Source of the DNA: Nautilus pompilius
Lineage: Eukaryota > Mollusca > Cephalopoda > Nautilida > Nautilidae
Assembly: GCA_018389105.1 (NCBI GenBank)
Contig: JACATO010002127.1
Coordinates: 1,302,001 to 1,366,000, forward strand
Direction: 5' to 3'
Length of the DNA: 64,000 bases
Shown: positions 11,101 through 20,758 of the stretch, piece by piece
How positions within the stretch are numbered: the stretch's first letter is position 1
Layout: each line of letters starts with the position of its first letter
The notes under the pieces: model-generated
Seen by the model: only the letters and a program-made list of their open reading frames with translations
Databases searched by the model: none
What the model was told of the DNA's origin: nothing
Translations under genes and position numbers: made by a program

Positions 11101-12417
11101 GCTAGTTCTTCAATTTCTGGATGTACGGCATTTCCAATGACCACATCTATATATAAAAAAAAAACAAACAGAAAGAAAGATGAGATACATGTACGGTTGG
11201 CATTAAACGCATCCATTTTTTCAAAACATCTCAGACCTGTACTCTTGACAAATTCTTTGTACGACATTTTTGAAAAGCCTCGTTATAGAAATTTAGTCTG
11301 GAAAGTACATTGTATAATACGGCAGGTGATATTTTATCAGTCGCTGTTACTCTGGACAAAGGGACCTTTTTATTTTATCTATAAAGAACTGACCCATTTA
11401 TTTTGTGTTTTTAAAATCAGATTAATCCTCAAACACATAGCGATGCTATGGGTTGTCAACCTGCACCTGCCATCGTTTTGTGTGCAAGTAAATGTGTACT
11501 GTCTGCTTGAAGTAAAAAACCGACCTAATTTCAATGTCCGCTGGCGCTAGACAGATCTGCTGTCAGGGTTATTAACAAGACGCTCAGCTCCTAGAATTCC
11601 TTCGAATTATTTCCACTTATCACACTAACAGTATATGTACTTGAATATCGTTGCCAATAAATTCCTGTTTCTACCATCCTCTGAGAAATTTATCGCTTCT
11701 CGTTCTGCTCAGTTCAGTAAAACGTTTTTTTTTTTAAAAAAAAACCTTGTAAAATCGGAGGATTTTGTATCGGCCAAACGGCTGGTACAGGAAAGAAGAT
11801 TCATCTTGATGACGTCACGATTCCGGCTCAGATCTTGTATGGATTCTCGGTTACAGAATACAATCGTTTATATAATACCAAAAACTACAGAGAAGAATTT
11901 AAACGCGCAAAATTCCTCTGCTTTGTTATTTAAGATCTGAGTTTTTTTTTGTTGTCTCTTCCTTTCCAATTTAGTTCCTTGCATTCACTGGTTCTATTAC
12001 TCTACGTACATGAGTCATAGTGATTTCAGTTCATAATCTTGGCTCGTATTTTCAACTCTTCTTAAGTTGGTAATGAAGACCGCGATGCTAAAATCATTAT
12101 TTTTTTTAAAAATTTTAATTATCTTTGCTGACCACCGTTTGTTGTCTTAATTTTGTTTGTGTAAATTTAAATAATTTCACATAAATTCAATAAAACTTTA
12201 ATATTTTATGTAAATCTAAGTTGATAATATTAACAATATGACTGACGTCCGTCTATAAGTTACAATAAGACGTCTCCCTCTTCTCTTAACATTCACCTGT
12301 GGCAAAATACTGTAGTGGAAGAAAGTAGAATAAATAAATAGATTCACCTTTGCAGAATGCTGTAGGAGAGAGGTCCAGGACCACCAAGAAGGAGACAATG
12401 CACTTTAAGAATTTCAT
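3401..12417 (-). CDS. Secreted CAP-superfamily protein (antigen 5/CRISP/PR-1 type), multi-exon
   Basis: CAP proteins are secreted Cys-rich proteins with an alpha-beta-alpha sandwich; roles range from sterol binding to salivary or venom components and immunity. Six minus-strand exons were found: 12348-12417, 11061-11146, 7263-7433, 6570-6660, 4123-4280, 3401-3486. Every junction is GT-AG and all phases agree (1, 0, 0, 1, 0, 2), giving an open reading frame of about 220 residues. In order: a 23-residue signal-peptide exon, a short basic pro-region, then the CAP core with HTMC, ILDVHNELR, the His in CELVHD, IGQNGAWGYG, WFSEIK, VGHFLQ, VGCGFAKC and CNYVY. Odd points: the usual Glu of the GEN motif is Gln, and the usual VVW after GHF-x-Q is missing. 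No stop or frameshift was seen in the six exons, so it may be functional. The terminal exon is unresolved. Specific role unknown. Confidence 0.88.
3754..3831. repeat. (TAA)n microsatellite
   Basis: Near-continuous TAA units with two small interruptions, inside CAP intron 5. Confidence 0.95.
4123..4280 (-). CDS. CAP gene exon 5
   Basis: Acceptor CCCCAG, donor GTAATA. Its first two bases complete the Glu codon begun in exon 4. It encodes LPGISIGQNGAWGYG, then WKTAVKAWFSEIKNYDY and EEWKSVGHFLQ. These are the CAP GxN motif, the W-x(8)-W-x-x-E helix and the CAP1 GHF motif, which supply three of the four residues of the CAP cavity (Gln replacing Glu, then Glu and His). Confidence 0.88.
4390..4655 (-). 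repeat. tRNA-derived SINE-like element
   Basis: On the minus strand a polymerase III promoter can be read: A-box-like TGGTTCAGTG near 4640 and a perfect B-box GGTTCGATCC near 4600, about 35-40 bases apart. A tRNA cloverleaf does not fold cleanly by eye, so a SINE head is more likely than a tRNA gene. The 3' limit is a guess. It lies in CAP intron 4. Confidence 0.42.
5039..5120. repeat. (TTA)n microsatellite
   Basis: TTA units with one slip (TATTA) near 5083. On the minus strand this is the same (TAA)n motif as most other microsatellites here. Confidence 0.95.
5130..6560. other. GC-richer block within CAP intron 4
   Basis: Base composition is clearly richer in G+C than the flanking DNA, with several overlapping short ORFs on both strands (e.g. 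5945-6286). None shows a family motif I can name. It could be an old retroelement body or an unrecognised repeat. Confidence 0.35.
6570..6660 (-). CDS. CAP gene exon 4
   Basis: Acceptor TTCTATAG, donor GTTAGT. It encodes YWSDELAEVAEKKARQCELV followed by HDTFIQRQVP and one extra base. This matches the CAP helix 'xWdxxLAxxAxxwAxxCxxxH', including the conserved Cys and the first cavity His. Phase 0 in, phase 1 out. Confidence 0.88.
6663..7262. other. CAP intron 3
   Basis: Intron between exons 3 and 4. It holds short ORFs on both strands (about 6787-7063) without recognisable motifs. Confidence 0.5.
7263..7433 (-). CDS. CAP gene exon 3
   Basis: Acceptor TTTTTATTACAG, donor GTAAGA; 57 complete codons, phase 0 at both ends. 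It encodes KCPKKYADLTSNHTMC and then SEKDKKTILDVHNELRSEV. The HTMC block and the 'HNxLR' helix are hallmarks of the N-terminal CAP region in antigen 5-like proteins, and the exon ends just before the following Trp-containing helix, a common CAP exon boundary. Confidence 0.9.
8236..10376 (-). mobile_element. Second Tc1-like family, degenerate, in CAP intron 2
   Basis: Inverted ends: left CTGCTGGCCAAAAGTTTAGA at 8236 preceded by TA; right end, reverse complement CACTACTGGCCAAAAGTTTG, at 10376 followed by TA. At about 2.1 kb it is longer than a usual 1.6-1.7-kb Tc1-like element; a GC-rich portion around 9400-9650 may be a secondary insertion. It is unrelated in end sequence to the three Tc1-like copies elsewhere in the window. 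Confidence 0.82.
8575..9380 (-). pseudogene. Tc1-like transposase relic
   Basis: In changing minus-strand frames one can read an HTH-type block (LLSDGNRRLTATEIAAQWNK, then SLIKTIASKLVWSSN near 8990-9130), a mid block (DDLCEINGTLTKQNLH-like near 8700-8800), and LIGAGLILKKDSEFK near 8650-8690, which corresponds to the Tc1 'LIGxxFxxQQDNxPxH' block holding the second catalytic Asp. Stops and frameshifts are frequent, so it is an old dead copy. Confidence 0.65.
11061..11146 (-). CDS. CAP gene exon 2
   Basis: Acceptor TTTATATATAG, donor GTAAGA. The first two bases join the G left by exon 1 to make Asp. It encodes DVVIGNAVHPEIEELALPK followed by a basic stretch KSHKIQRRSE: a linker or pro-region between signal peptide and CAP core. 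Found by phase compatibility with exons 1 and 3 on both sides; it has no family motif of its own. Confidence 0.75.
12348..12417 (-). CDS. CAP gene exon 1 (signal peptide)
   Basis: ATG at 12415-12417 opens MKFLKCIVSFLVVLDLSPTA and FCK, a textbook secretory signal: Lys near the N-terminus, a hydrophobic core and small residues before the cut. Donor is AAAG/GTGAAT, phase 1, exactly compatible with exon 2. A TATA-like box lies 46-52 bases upstream. Confidence 0.85.
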
Positions 12418-12462
12418 CGTGGAGAAATCTTCAGAGTGAGATCCATGGCCGGGGTCTGCTTA

Positions 12463-12469
12463 ATTTATA
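12463..12469 (-). promoter_or_regulatory. TATA-like box of the CAP gene
   Basis: The minus strand reads CTATAAATTAAG about 46-52 bases upstream of the signal-peptide ATG. With usual TATA-to-start spacing the 5' leader would be only about 20 bases, so a leader exon further upstream is possible. Confidence 0.5.
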
Positions 12470-14753
12470 GGCTAATTTCAAATGAATTTTTATCTGGGCA
12501 TCGCCTTTAAAAAGATGCGCATGGGAAAAATGCAAACGAAGAGAAGCTACCCAGGGGTGCATTGTTGAGTGATGGGAAGTAGCTATTTATCGTGTTCTGT
12601 GTTCCGAGAAAACTCCGGGAAAGCATCGATCTAATAGAAAACAGAATCCAAATGAACCGAATTACCTTTAGATGAAATACTGTAAACAAGTGATTTTGTA
12701 GATAAAACCCTACCAATGAAGGGCAACCAGTGCATTGTGGGATTTCTTTGTTTCGTAATCAGCCATAGATTTTTGTTAAACTCATGGTAACTGGTACACT
12801 CAAGAAACTTTAATGATCGTTACCTTATTTATAAATTAAAATCCATTGCTCGATATTTTCTGTTTTTATTTAGTTAGTTCTTATCAACCACCTGTAAACT
12901 AGAAATAATACATTTAGAGACAAAGTATAAGAAATGAAACTTTTTCTTCTTTTTTTAAAGTCCGGATTCCATATGAGATTACAAAACCAATTACATACTT
13001 TTGGACTATATTTATATTTTTAATGTCGGTTTTCACGAAAACAGGTCTTTGCACCGAATTTAATAAGAGTCCGTTTATTCCTATTTCCTTGTACAGTAGC
13101 CTTCAACATTTAGTTAACAATTTTTTTTAAAAAAACAACAAAAAATCAAGGCATCTGGGCCACTGGGTTTGTCGTTCAGGGAAGAGAGATGCTTATCAAA
13201 ATTAGCCTTCAAAATGGTTTATCATCCTTTAATTATAGCCAACAGTATCGGTGAAAACATTTTAAAATACATATCAAGCCGTCGTGAAACTTTATCCATT
13301 TAATAAATGACTCGTACTGTTGGCAACTATAGGTTGTTTGTGTCCAAACACTCAGAACACCTGGATATTTTTCTGAATTCCAATCTGTTTTGGAGGGGAT
13401 TTTTTCATGTTTAAAATATCTGAAAACAACGGGAATCGATGATATGATAACGCACCTACCATCGTACATCAGTATGTTAATACAAGGGGAAATTAGGGGT
13501 GTGGTCACGGAACTAAAGGAGGTCTTTGGCTTTTTGTTTGATGATTAGGTAGATAATTTTTAATCCGTTTTTGATGAAAGCGGTGGCTGTAGAAGCTACC
13601 ACGGAACTTTTAGATGCTGTCTGGCCACGAGGCGTAGATTTCAGGACTTTCTCTCTCTTAAACTTGGGAGTTATTAAAAAAATATCATGTATCGATTCTT
13701 TTTATCCACCCATTAAAGTTGTACTAGATATGATTGTTTGTTCATTGCCGGTCTGCGGTGTCATGACCCAGGTTTTAAAGAATTTCAGACAGTGTAAAAA
13801 AAGAAAAAAAAAACAATAAAGAAGTGAAATCGAATTCAAAGAGACAAAAATTTGCTTTAGTTATCTTCAGTAAATGTGAAAAAGAACAAAATTCAGCTTT
13901 AACTAAATCCACCTGATTCACAACTACGCCTTTACCCGGTCTTCAATCATCCATATACCCAGGGCTCGTAATTTCATTTTGACAACAAACGTTTTGCCAA
14001 AAAATACCATTTTAAGTAGAAATAGAAGCATAAAAAAAGGATATCTTCTACAGACGCTGCTCCTGTGGTACTCGCTCCTTTCGGTAACTGGTCTGGTTTA
14101 TTTCAGACATTTTATTCAATAAGTAAAACGTTTGGTCCCATTGACTTTCTCAATGTCGCACGATAATAACTCGCTCCGTATTACCAGGTGCTGGTTGTGT
14201 TTTAGTGTTTAGAAGCTTTCTTTCTGACTGTACCCGGTTGCACATCTACCCTTTAAATCAGGCCGTCACAGCTTCGATTGGCTGTTGCGTTTGTTTTTGG
14301 ACGACCGGTTCTCAGCAACCGTGAAACTAGACAATGCATAGATAGATCTGTCCACACCGAATATTGACTGCTGATCCATCTTCCCTCCTTTCGCCAGACT
14401 ATCCGACGTATTTGTTTGACGATCCAAATAAGAATCTTCCTGGTGACGATTTCACCTATGGCCCCCAGTCAATAATTCAATAAACAGTGCTCCTGTAACT
14501 CACTGCTAATTAATCTCTGACATCACAAAATCTATTCTTCTTTCCACATAAAATATTTCAAAACGGTTCTCGTGGAAATGCTGACTATTATGTAGATAGT
14601 ATTGTCACTTTGTTAATTTGTTATCGTAAATGAGATGCAGATATAGTTTTATCTTAGTAGCTGCGACGGTTATTCCACAATGGTCGCTCTTTAAATTGCT
14701 ATATAAGCATCGCTTGTTCAATGAAGTGCAGATGATTCTAGCTGAGATATCTA
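12470..14753. other. Region 5' of the CAP gene, no recognised gene
   Basis: Short ORFs on both strands (for example 13233-13508 minus and 13571-13819 plus) show no family motifs. No repeat structure is visible beyond A/T tracts. Confidence 0.4.
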
Positions 14754-14772
14754 CTCTCTCTCTCTCTCTCTC
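14754..14772. repeat. (CT)n microsatellite
   Basis: A short pure CT run lying upstream of the first copy of a dispersed repeat at 14870. Confidence 0.9.
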
Positions 14773-14869
14773 AGCTATGGGAGGAAATAGGACTGCCCGG
14801 AAAAACCCCACACAGTGGGTCTGGTAGACAAAATCGAGAAGGCATTAATTACCTACTCAACCATCGGCC

Positions 14870-15230
14870 GTCCAATTTATAGTATTCAACATAATACAAA
14901 AGAAAAATCTCAGTTATTTTTCCCCATGGTTTCTGTAAGCTGGAGTCGCTAATAAGGTGATGTAAAAGCGTAGTTCACAGCCGATCGCCGGTAATTATGC
15001 ACTTGAATTGTGTTTGGCGTTTTCATTTTCTGACATACGTAGATCGGACTGTTTCGCCCTCAGCTTATCTCTGCACCCTGAGCACATGGTCTGTCGCGGC
15101 TGTGGTAAGATTACTTTCAATTTACCAGGCGGTTGATGCTATTATTTCCGATAACGATTACCTGCAATACAAGTGGAAATCGAAAGTATACAAGTGTTTA
15201 TTTTAAAAGATGCTTTCGTACTAAGTGGCC
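14870..15230 (+). repeat. Dispersed repeat family A, copy 1
   Basis: Aligns by eye, in the same orientation, with 18375-18770. Shared anchors include AATCTCAGT, TTTCTGTAAGC-GGAGT, CGTAGATCG-AC-GTTT, CTTATCTCT, and near the end TATTTTAA followed by GCTTTC-TCGT. No coding potential and no obvious terminal repeats. Class unknown. Confidence 0.65.
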
Positions 15231-15450
15231 TTTAATGGATTTTTTGATTATGATAACGTTTAAAAAAGATGTGAGAAAAATGTCTTTTTTCAATACACTT
15301 TAGAAATTTTGATTTAATTTCTAACCTTTTCTTGAAAGATGAAAAGGTAAATTGATGCTTTGATAGTAATTCCTCCGCTTTGCCTGTTATTTCGTCTTTG
15401 AGACCCAATATCTCTCATGTAGGACACTTACAATCTGAAGAACAGAACAC

Positions 15451-15459
15451 TAATAATAA

Positions 15460-15529
<70 letters not shown>

Positions 15530-15530
15530 C
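15451..15530. repeat. (TAA)n microsatellite
   Basis: TAA units with one AAAAT interruption; it ends at the non-LTR tail sequence. Confidence 0.95.
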
Positions 15531-15835
15531 AAGTGCGTACAAAAATCAAGACGAATAGAGCAGACATCGTCATCAAAAACAAGAACAGAAGACAGTCTGC
15601 TAATAGCAGTGGAAGTAGCCATCAGAAAGAAACGTATCCATTAAGGGAACGGTCTAGATGTCAAAAAATACAAGATTCTTGAGATAGAAGTTAGCAAACT
15701 ATGAGAGATGATAGGAGCACTTGGACTAGTTACCAGGGGAATGACAAAGAACGTCAGCAAGATTTCTGCTAAAATCGACATTGCAGAGCTGCATCAAAAT
15801 ATTCTGCTGGGAAGATCCAATATAGTTAGGAAAAC
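15530..15835 (+). pseudogene. Second non-LTR retrotransposon tail
   Basis: Frames of the plus strand give VRTKIKTNRADIVIKNKN, then (after frame changes) EIEVSKL and EMIGALGLVTRGMTKNV, then IAELHQNILLGRSNIVRK. These correspond to the post-RT tail 'IQTDxxIxxxRPDIVIxDK / YxDLxxEixxLW / VIGALGxVxK / LQxxxLLGTxxILRK'. Stops and frameshifts show it is dead, and no RT core is present. It differs from the tail at 2700-3200, so at least two families are represented. Confidence 0.65.
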
Positions 15836-15849
15836 AATTTCAATCAATT

Positions 15850-17150
15850 ACACTCCGGCGTGCATTTTAAGACCGTGAAATGGACCTGGTGGAGATTGAG
15901 GATGCCTAATTTGGCTTAAACTGTTTGCAGTGTGTGATTCGTTTGTCGCTTTAAGGCAATACACAGTAAATTTTAATTGGATAGAATTTCTTTAAACACC
16001 ATTGTCTAAAGCTGCAGGTAGCAGTCGTTAGAAGAACCTGCACAGTCCACAGAGTTTCTGACAGAAGATGGTGGCATTTCTGGCCAGTGCTGTTTCTCTG
16101 GGCGGACTTTTTGTAGCAGTCGTGTAAAGCTTTCTGGTTGTCTGCAGTGATAGTCCACAGACAAATCTCTATACTACGCTCTTAATTTATGGTGTCCTGT
16201 TCTCAGCTGAAATATGATGACGATGTAGCCGTCTATCAGCTTCAAGGCTCGGAGACCAAGCAATGAACGGTGTCCTTCCTGTCGAACGTCACAGATTCAG
16301 AGGCAGAAACAGAAGTTGCTCGATCTAAGTAAAGCAGTCGCGAGCATTAAATAAAGAATAATAATTAAAAAAACAACTTTTGTAACATTATTACAATAAT
16401 AGCATAATAGAAATTAATTTAGTAGCACTTTTATATGTTATATCAGGAGAGTAAAGAATTATCCCGAACCAGGCATTCAATGGCTTCGGTTATTTGGTAT
16501 TGTTTCTTAAAGTTGTACCATTTAATTTTTATTTTGAAATCATTGTTTTTAAATACTTTTGAGTTGAGCATCAATTATTTCTGCAAGTTTATGAAGGACA
16601 CTTTATTGTTTATACATTTATTTTTTACTTCTACATCTTTTAAAAATATTGATGATTGTATAATATTCATTAAGTTTGCTGTAAATTCTTTCACCATTCT
16701 GTTTTATAGGTCCCTACTTTGCTTTAAAAACTTTCTTTTTTTGTACGGAAACGTTAACAATCCCTATCAATTACAGACTGTATATTTTGTCGGAACTTTT
16801 ATAAGAAGCCGCCAGTTTAGATACATTTATCTGTTCTTCGGTTTCCATTTCTGTCTGTGTTTTTTTGTAATGCGCCAACTCAATAGCATCTTTAAGATAA
16901 TTCACGCGGATCAGCTCTGCACTGATCTACGGTGAATCTCGAGGATATCAGTCACGATGCGAAATCCGTGTCGTGTCTGGAATATATCAAAACCCAATTC
17001 TATATTATGAAATTTCGACAATAAAAATCTTCTCATGTTTCCTTGTTCCTTTAATTTTCTGTGCATTCTTTTAAATTCTATTAACATTTTTTTTTTCTGT
17101 TGCATTAAATTCGTTAAAACTTGTTGCTGCGGAGACATTTGTGGTTATTT
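15850..17150. other. Interval with no recognised gene
   Basis: Contains a long but AT-biased plus ORF (16435-16935) rich in Phe, Leu and Tyr that looks like random low-complexity translation, and a minus ORF at 16911-17138 of 75 codons with a basic, Gln/Lys-rich start (MSPQQQVLTNLMQQKKKM) that could be a small gene or exon but is unrecognised. Confidence 0.35.
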
Positions 17151-17224
17151 TGCGTAATGGTGTTCGAGCACGAGTTAGCTGTAAAGGAACATCTGCATGT
17201 AGAACTTGCCACTGTCAATAATGA

Positions 17225-17345
17225 AAGTATGATGAAGCGGCAGGTGGTCGAGTGGTAGACTACAGGTGGTTGTGGGCTCACTCTGGCGTGACATTCTTTC
17301 TTTTACCAGCCAGCTGGACGCGTGAGCTTCTTCCTGTTTGCTTCT
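17225..17345 (+). repeat. Weak tRNA-like SINE head
   Basis: TGGTCGAGTGGTAGACTA resembles a polymerase III A-box; the matching B-box (GGGCTCACTCTGG) is poor. Suggestive only. Confidence 0.25.
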
Positions 17346-17671
17346 ACATCTAAAAGAATGAATAATTCTTGTATAGATTTCCGGGTACAGGTCGTAAAGT
17401 TTCAGCGGGTAGCCCTCGATTGGCTTACACCTAGAAAACCGCTCAACAGCCCCCCAAATGTATCCAGGTAACCTGCTCGGTCATCAAGGCCGATACCTCA
17501 CACTTCTCTCTCTCCGCTATGAGGTGTCCGTAGACTCCGACCGTCAGCACCACATGGTAAACATTATTTGAAACTCTTGGATCTTTCTTTTAATTTCTGA
17601 CAATCTAAATCGTTCTGTCGGCTAACGATGTCCGAAAAAAAAAAGATTTCAGTTTTATTGCTTCAAAAATT

Positions 17672-18290
17672 CCCTCTCTCTCTCTCTGTACTGATGTCAT
17701 CTATCTCCGTACTGACGTCATCTCTCTCTTTCTCTCTCTCTTTCTCTGTACTGATGTCATCTATCTCCGTTCTGACGTCATATCTATCTATCTATCTCTG
17801 TGTAATGACGTCATCTCTCTATATACTGATGTCATATCCATCTCTCTCTCTCTCTGTAATGATATCATCTCTCTGTGTAATGACGACATCTCTCTGTACT
17901 GGTGTCATTTATCTCTGTGTAATGACGTCATCTCTCTCTGTACTGATGTCATATCCATCTCTCTCTCTGTAATGACGACATCTCTCTGTACTGATGTCAT
18001 ATCCATCTCTCTCTCTGTAATGATATCATCTCTCTCTTTCTCTGTGTAATGACGACATCTCTCTGTACTGATGTCATATCCATCTCTCTCTCTGTAATGA
18101 CGACATCTCTCTGTACTGATGTCATCTATCTCCGTTCTGACGTCATATCTATCTATCTATCTCTGTGTAATGACGTCATCTCTCTATATACTGATGTCAT
18201 ATCCATCTCTCTCTCTGTAATGATATCATCTCTCTCTTTCTCTGTGTAATGACGACATCTCTCTGTACTGATGTCATATCCATCTCTCTC
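17672..18290 (+). repeat. CT-rich satellite with CRE-type palindromes (array 1)
   Basis: A 0.6-kb array of short units alternating CTCTCTCTGT with TGAYGTCAT-like blocks. TGACGTCA, the palindromic cAMP-response/ATF site, occurs six times exactly; variants TGATGTCAT, TGATATCAT and TGACGACAT fill the rest. A segment of more than 100 bp starting CTATCTCCGTTCTGACGTCA at 17761 recurs nearly unchanged at 18126, about 365 bases on, showing higher-order duplication. ORFs across it are repeat translation only. A related but distinct array lies at 57352-57823. Confidence 0.93.
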
Positions 18291-18374
18291 GTTAATAAAA
18301 CAATTCATTTTTGCCTCTATCATTAAGCTAGTTGGTGTTTTCTTAAAAATCTTGTCAGTCGAAAGGGATAAAAT

Positions 18375-18770
18375 AGTCGGCCTATTTTCATAGTGTAAAG
18401 CGAAAGGAAATCTCAGTCTGTTTTTCCCACAGTTTCTGTAAGCCGGAGTTACTTAAAAAGCGATGTAAGATCGAGCGCGGTTCTATACGATCTCAGACCA
18501 TCACAGGCACTGAATGTGTTTTACTTTCACTCTTCTGATAAGCGTAGATCGAACGGTTTAATTTCAAACTTATCTCTTCAACCCGAAAACTTCACCTGAA
18601 GCAGCTGTGGCAAAATTATTTTACCTTTCCAATCGGTTTATCTTTATCACTTTGATAAGACTGGCCAACGCAAACAGTTGGCTGCAGCACAAAAGACAAT
18701 GAGAACAGAGCGAAAGCAAACGGCCACATTATATTTTAAGTGCTTTCTTCGTGTCCCCTCGCCATAGAAA
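18375..18770 (+). repeat. Dispersed repeat family A, copy 2
   Basis: Direct-orientation relative of 14870-15230, lying shortly after satellite array 1. Confidence 0.65.
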
Positions 18771-19224
18771 CGATTCGATAGTGCCGTCATTTTGTGGGCT
18801 TTATTAAATTATTATATATATTTATTTTTTCATTATTAAAGAAAAACTGGCTGGAATAAAACTAATTTAACTAAAGTGATTTATTCATTATTAAGCAAAT
18901 TTAAGATAGATGTTTTATTTTATTAAATGTATTTATTTAATTTTATACCTGTTTTTAGTAATGAAATGTACTGATTCTTGTTACTTCCCATTAGGAATTT
19001 AAAAAAAAAAACATACTTTGTTATCTCCCTTACACTAGTGCGCTTTATACAGTATACGTTTTCCATTTAATAATATTCTTCTTTGTGAAATCAGGGTTCT
19101 TACTTGTGAGTTCAGTGGCTAATTAATACTTTCCGGAATTTTTAAAAAATTTTTGTATATTTACTTAAATGTAGCAACGTTTTAGTGTGAGCTCGTGCTC
19201 AGTGTTGACAGAGTCATATATATG

Positions 19225-19297
<73 letters not shown>

Positions 19298-19949
19298 TAA
19301 AATAAACTACGTGGAAATTCATCCACTGTCGCCTATCATTTAGTGACTTCTTCTGATCCACTGATATCGACTTCCCCTTTCTTTTTCACCTGACTACACC
19401 TTTTAGAGCACCAGGATAACGTGGGCAGAGGAAAGGAGTTACAGGACCGTGTTTCCCGTGATGAGTAAAGCAGACATTGCGTTCTGTGTTCTAATTGGAC
19501 AGTTTGAAAGAAGCCCCAGTTGTGCTCAGGTACTCTCATTTACATTGTATCAGTTTGTGTCGTATTATCTCCCATCAACCGCACTCTCTTCTTCTATTAC
19601 AAAATCGCGTTTTGTCAGACAAACCTCTCTCTCTGGACGAATACTCACTTAGAATGCACAGCAAAACAAACAAGTTGATTCCTTTCTGCGGATACCAGCC
19701 ACAAACCCGTCACCGTTCATTTGTCGCACTTTTAACTTAGTTTTTATTGCCCCCCCCCAAATCATCGATTGAGTTTTTGCCAGCGAAAACTCGGGGCCCC
19801 AGCACTGATATTTAAATATTGTGATCAGCAGTCGGAAGCCGGTGGAATTTGAATGTGTATCAATGGATACACGAAAACTGAGACAAGTTAGACGAAGTTC
19901 GATTGATAATAGGTCGAATTCGATACGATCGTTCGTCTCCATAAAATGT
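18771..19949. other. Interval with microsatellite, no gene
   Basis: AT-rich DNA with a (TAA)n run at 19227-19302. The ORFs around 19336-19740 have no recognisable motif. Confidence 0.4.
19227..19302. repeat. (TAA)n microsatellite
   Basis: Pure TAA units with slips near the end. Confidence 0.95.
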
Positions 19950-19974
19950 AGTTGGACCCCAACCAGCATTTCCT

Positions 19975-20075
19975 GGTGGGCCCCAAATGGGCAGCCCATC
20001 TCCCCACCTAATTTTGGCCACGGGTTCCACATGGGCCCCACCTGGGCTAGCCCACATGGGTTATATATGGGCTTT
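19975..20075. repeat. CCCACATGGG-type palindromic repeats, left edge
   Basis: Contains TGGGCCCCAAATGGGC, CACATGGGCCCCAC and GCCCACATGGG in quick succession. The same motif class recurs at 30795-30885. Confidence 0.6.
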
Positions 20076-20156
20076 GGGTGAGAATACCTTTCCTTATTGC
20101 TCTACTAGAATTTTTTTTTATATTTTCAATTAATGCAGACATTTTCATTTGATTAA

Positions 20157-20186
20157 TTACAGTATTTGATGGCATGTATGACCCAC
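20157..20186 (+). repeat. Inverted repeat arm, partner at 23813-23842
   Basis: TACAGTATTTGATGGCATGT continuing ATGACCCAC matches the reverse complement of 23813-23842 at roughly 25 of 29 positions by eye. The arms face inward around the hAT-like element, so they could be its true ends or those of a separate element that contains it. Confidence 0.6.
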
Positions 20187-20448
20187 CCCACATTTCAGCA
20201 AGGAATATTAAGAAAAAATATTTTTTGTGTATTTAAACATTTGCTCTAATGTTTAGTGAAATATGTAGCTACAGTATCTTTATTGGGATTTTAAAAAAAA
20301 AAAGATGCCCATTCGGGTAAGGACGTTTTTGAGATTTAAAAGCCTGTGGTGGTAAACGATGAACTTTTGCCTAAAACTTACAAAAATGCCTTTCGTTTTG
20401 TCAAATTGTGAAAAATGCTCCCGCACCTAACGAGACGTTGTATTAGGC

Positions 20449-20666
20449 CAGGGGTCGGGAACCTGCGGCTCTTTGATGGCCCCTGTGCGGCTCCAAACAT
20501 GGATTTTACGTAATGCAAATGGAGTAATTCTATGGGTATTTTAGCATAAAATTGGCATTTTGCAGCTCCGTGAGACTAAAACACAGCCGATGCGGCTCTT
20601 TTAGCCTTACAGTTTGGCTGAAAATTGGCAATGCGGCTCTTTAAGCTGAAAAGGTTCCCGACCCTG
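20449..20666. mobile_element. hAT-type MITE, 218 bp, with 8-bp target duplication
   Basis: Ends CAGGGGTCGGGAACCT (left) and, in reverse, CAGGGTCGGGAACCT (right). Identical 8-bp flanks TATTAGGC at 20441-20448 and 20667-20674. No coding capacity. Inside are four TGCGGCTC motifs. It inserted at the inner edge of the left inverted repeat of the larger hAT-like element, so it is younger than that element. Confidence 0.95.
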
Positions 20667-20758
20667 TATTAGGCCGATGCATCAAAAGAAAATACCGCCG
20701 TTTACAAAAGCCTTTATTTGCAAGTGAATAGAGCGTACATTAAACTTTAAAAAAGGTT

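Noticed and set aside
11029..11550. 173-codon plus ORF
   Set aside because: It is antisense to CAP exon 2 and has no motif; the minus strand has the phase-compatible exon.
16435..16935. 166-codon plus ORF
   Set aside because: Phe/Leu/Ile/Tyr-rich throughout, as expected from AT-rich non-coding DNA; no motif.
17672..18290. CRISPR-like array
   Set aside because: Units are CT-rich, variable in length and without unique spacers; the context is animal DNA. It is a satellite.
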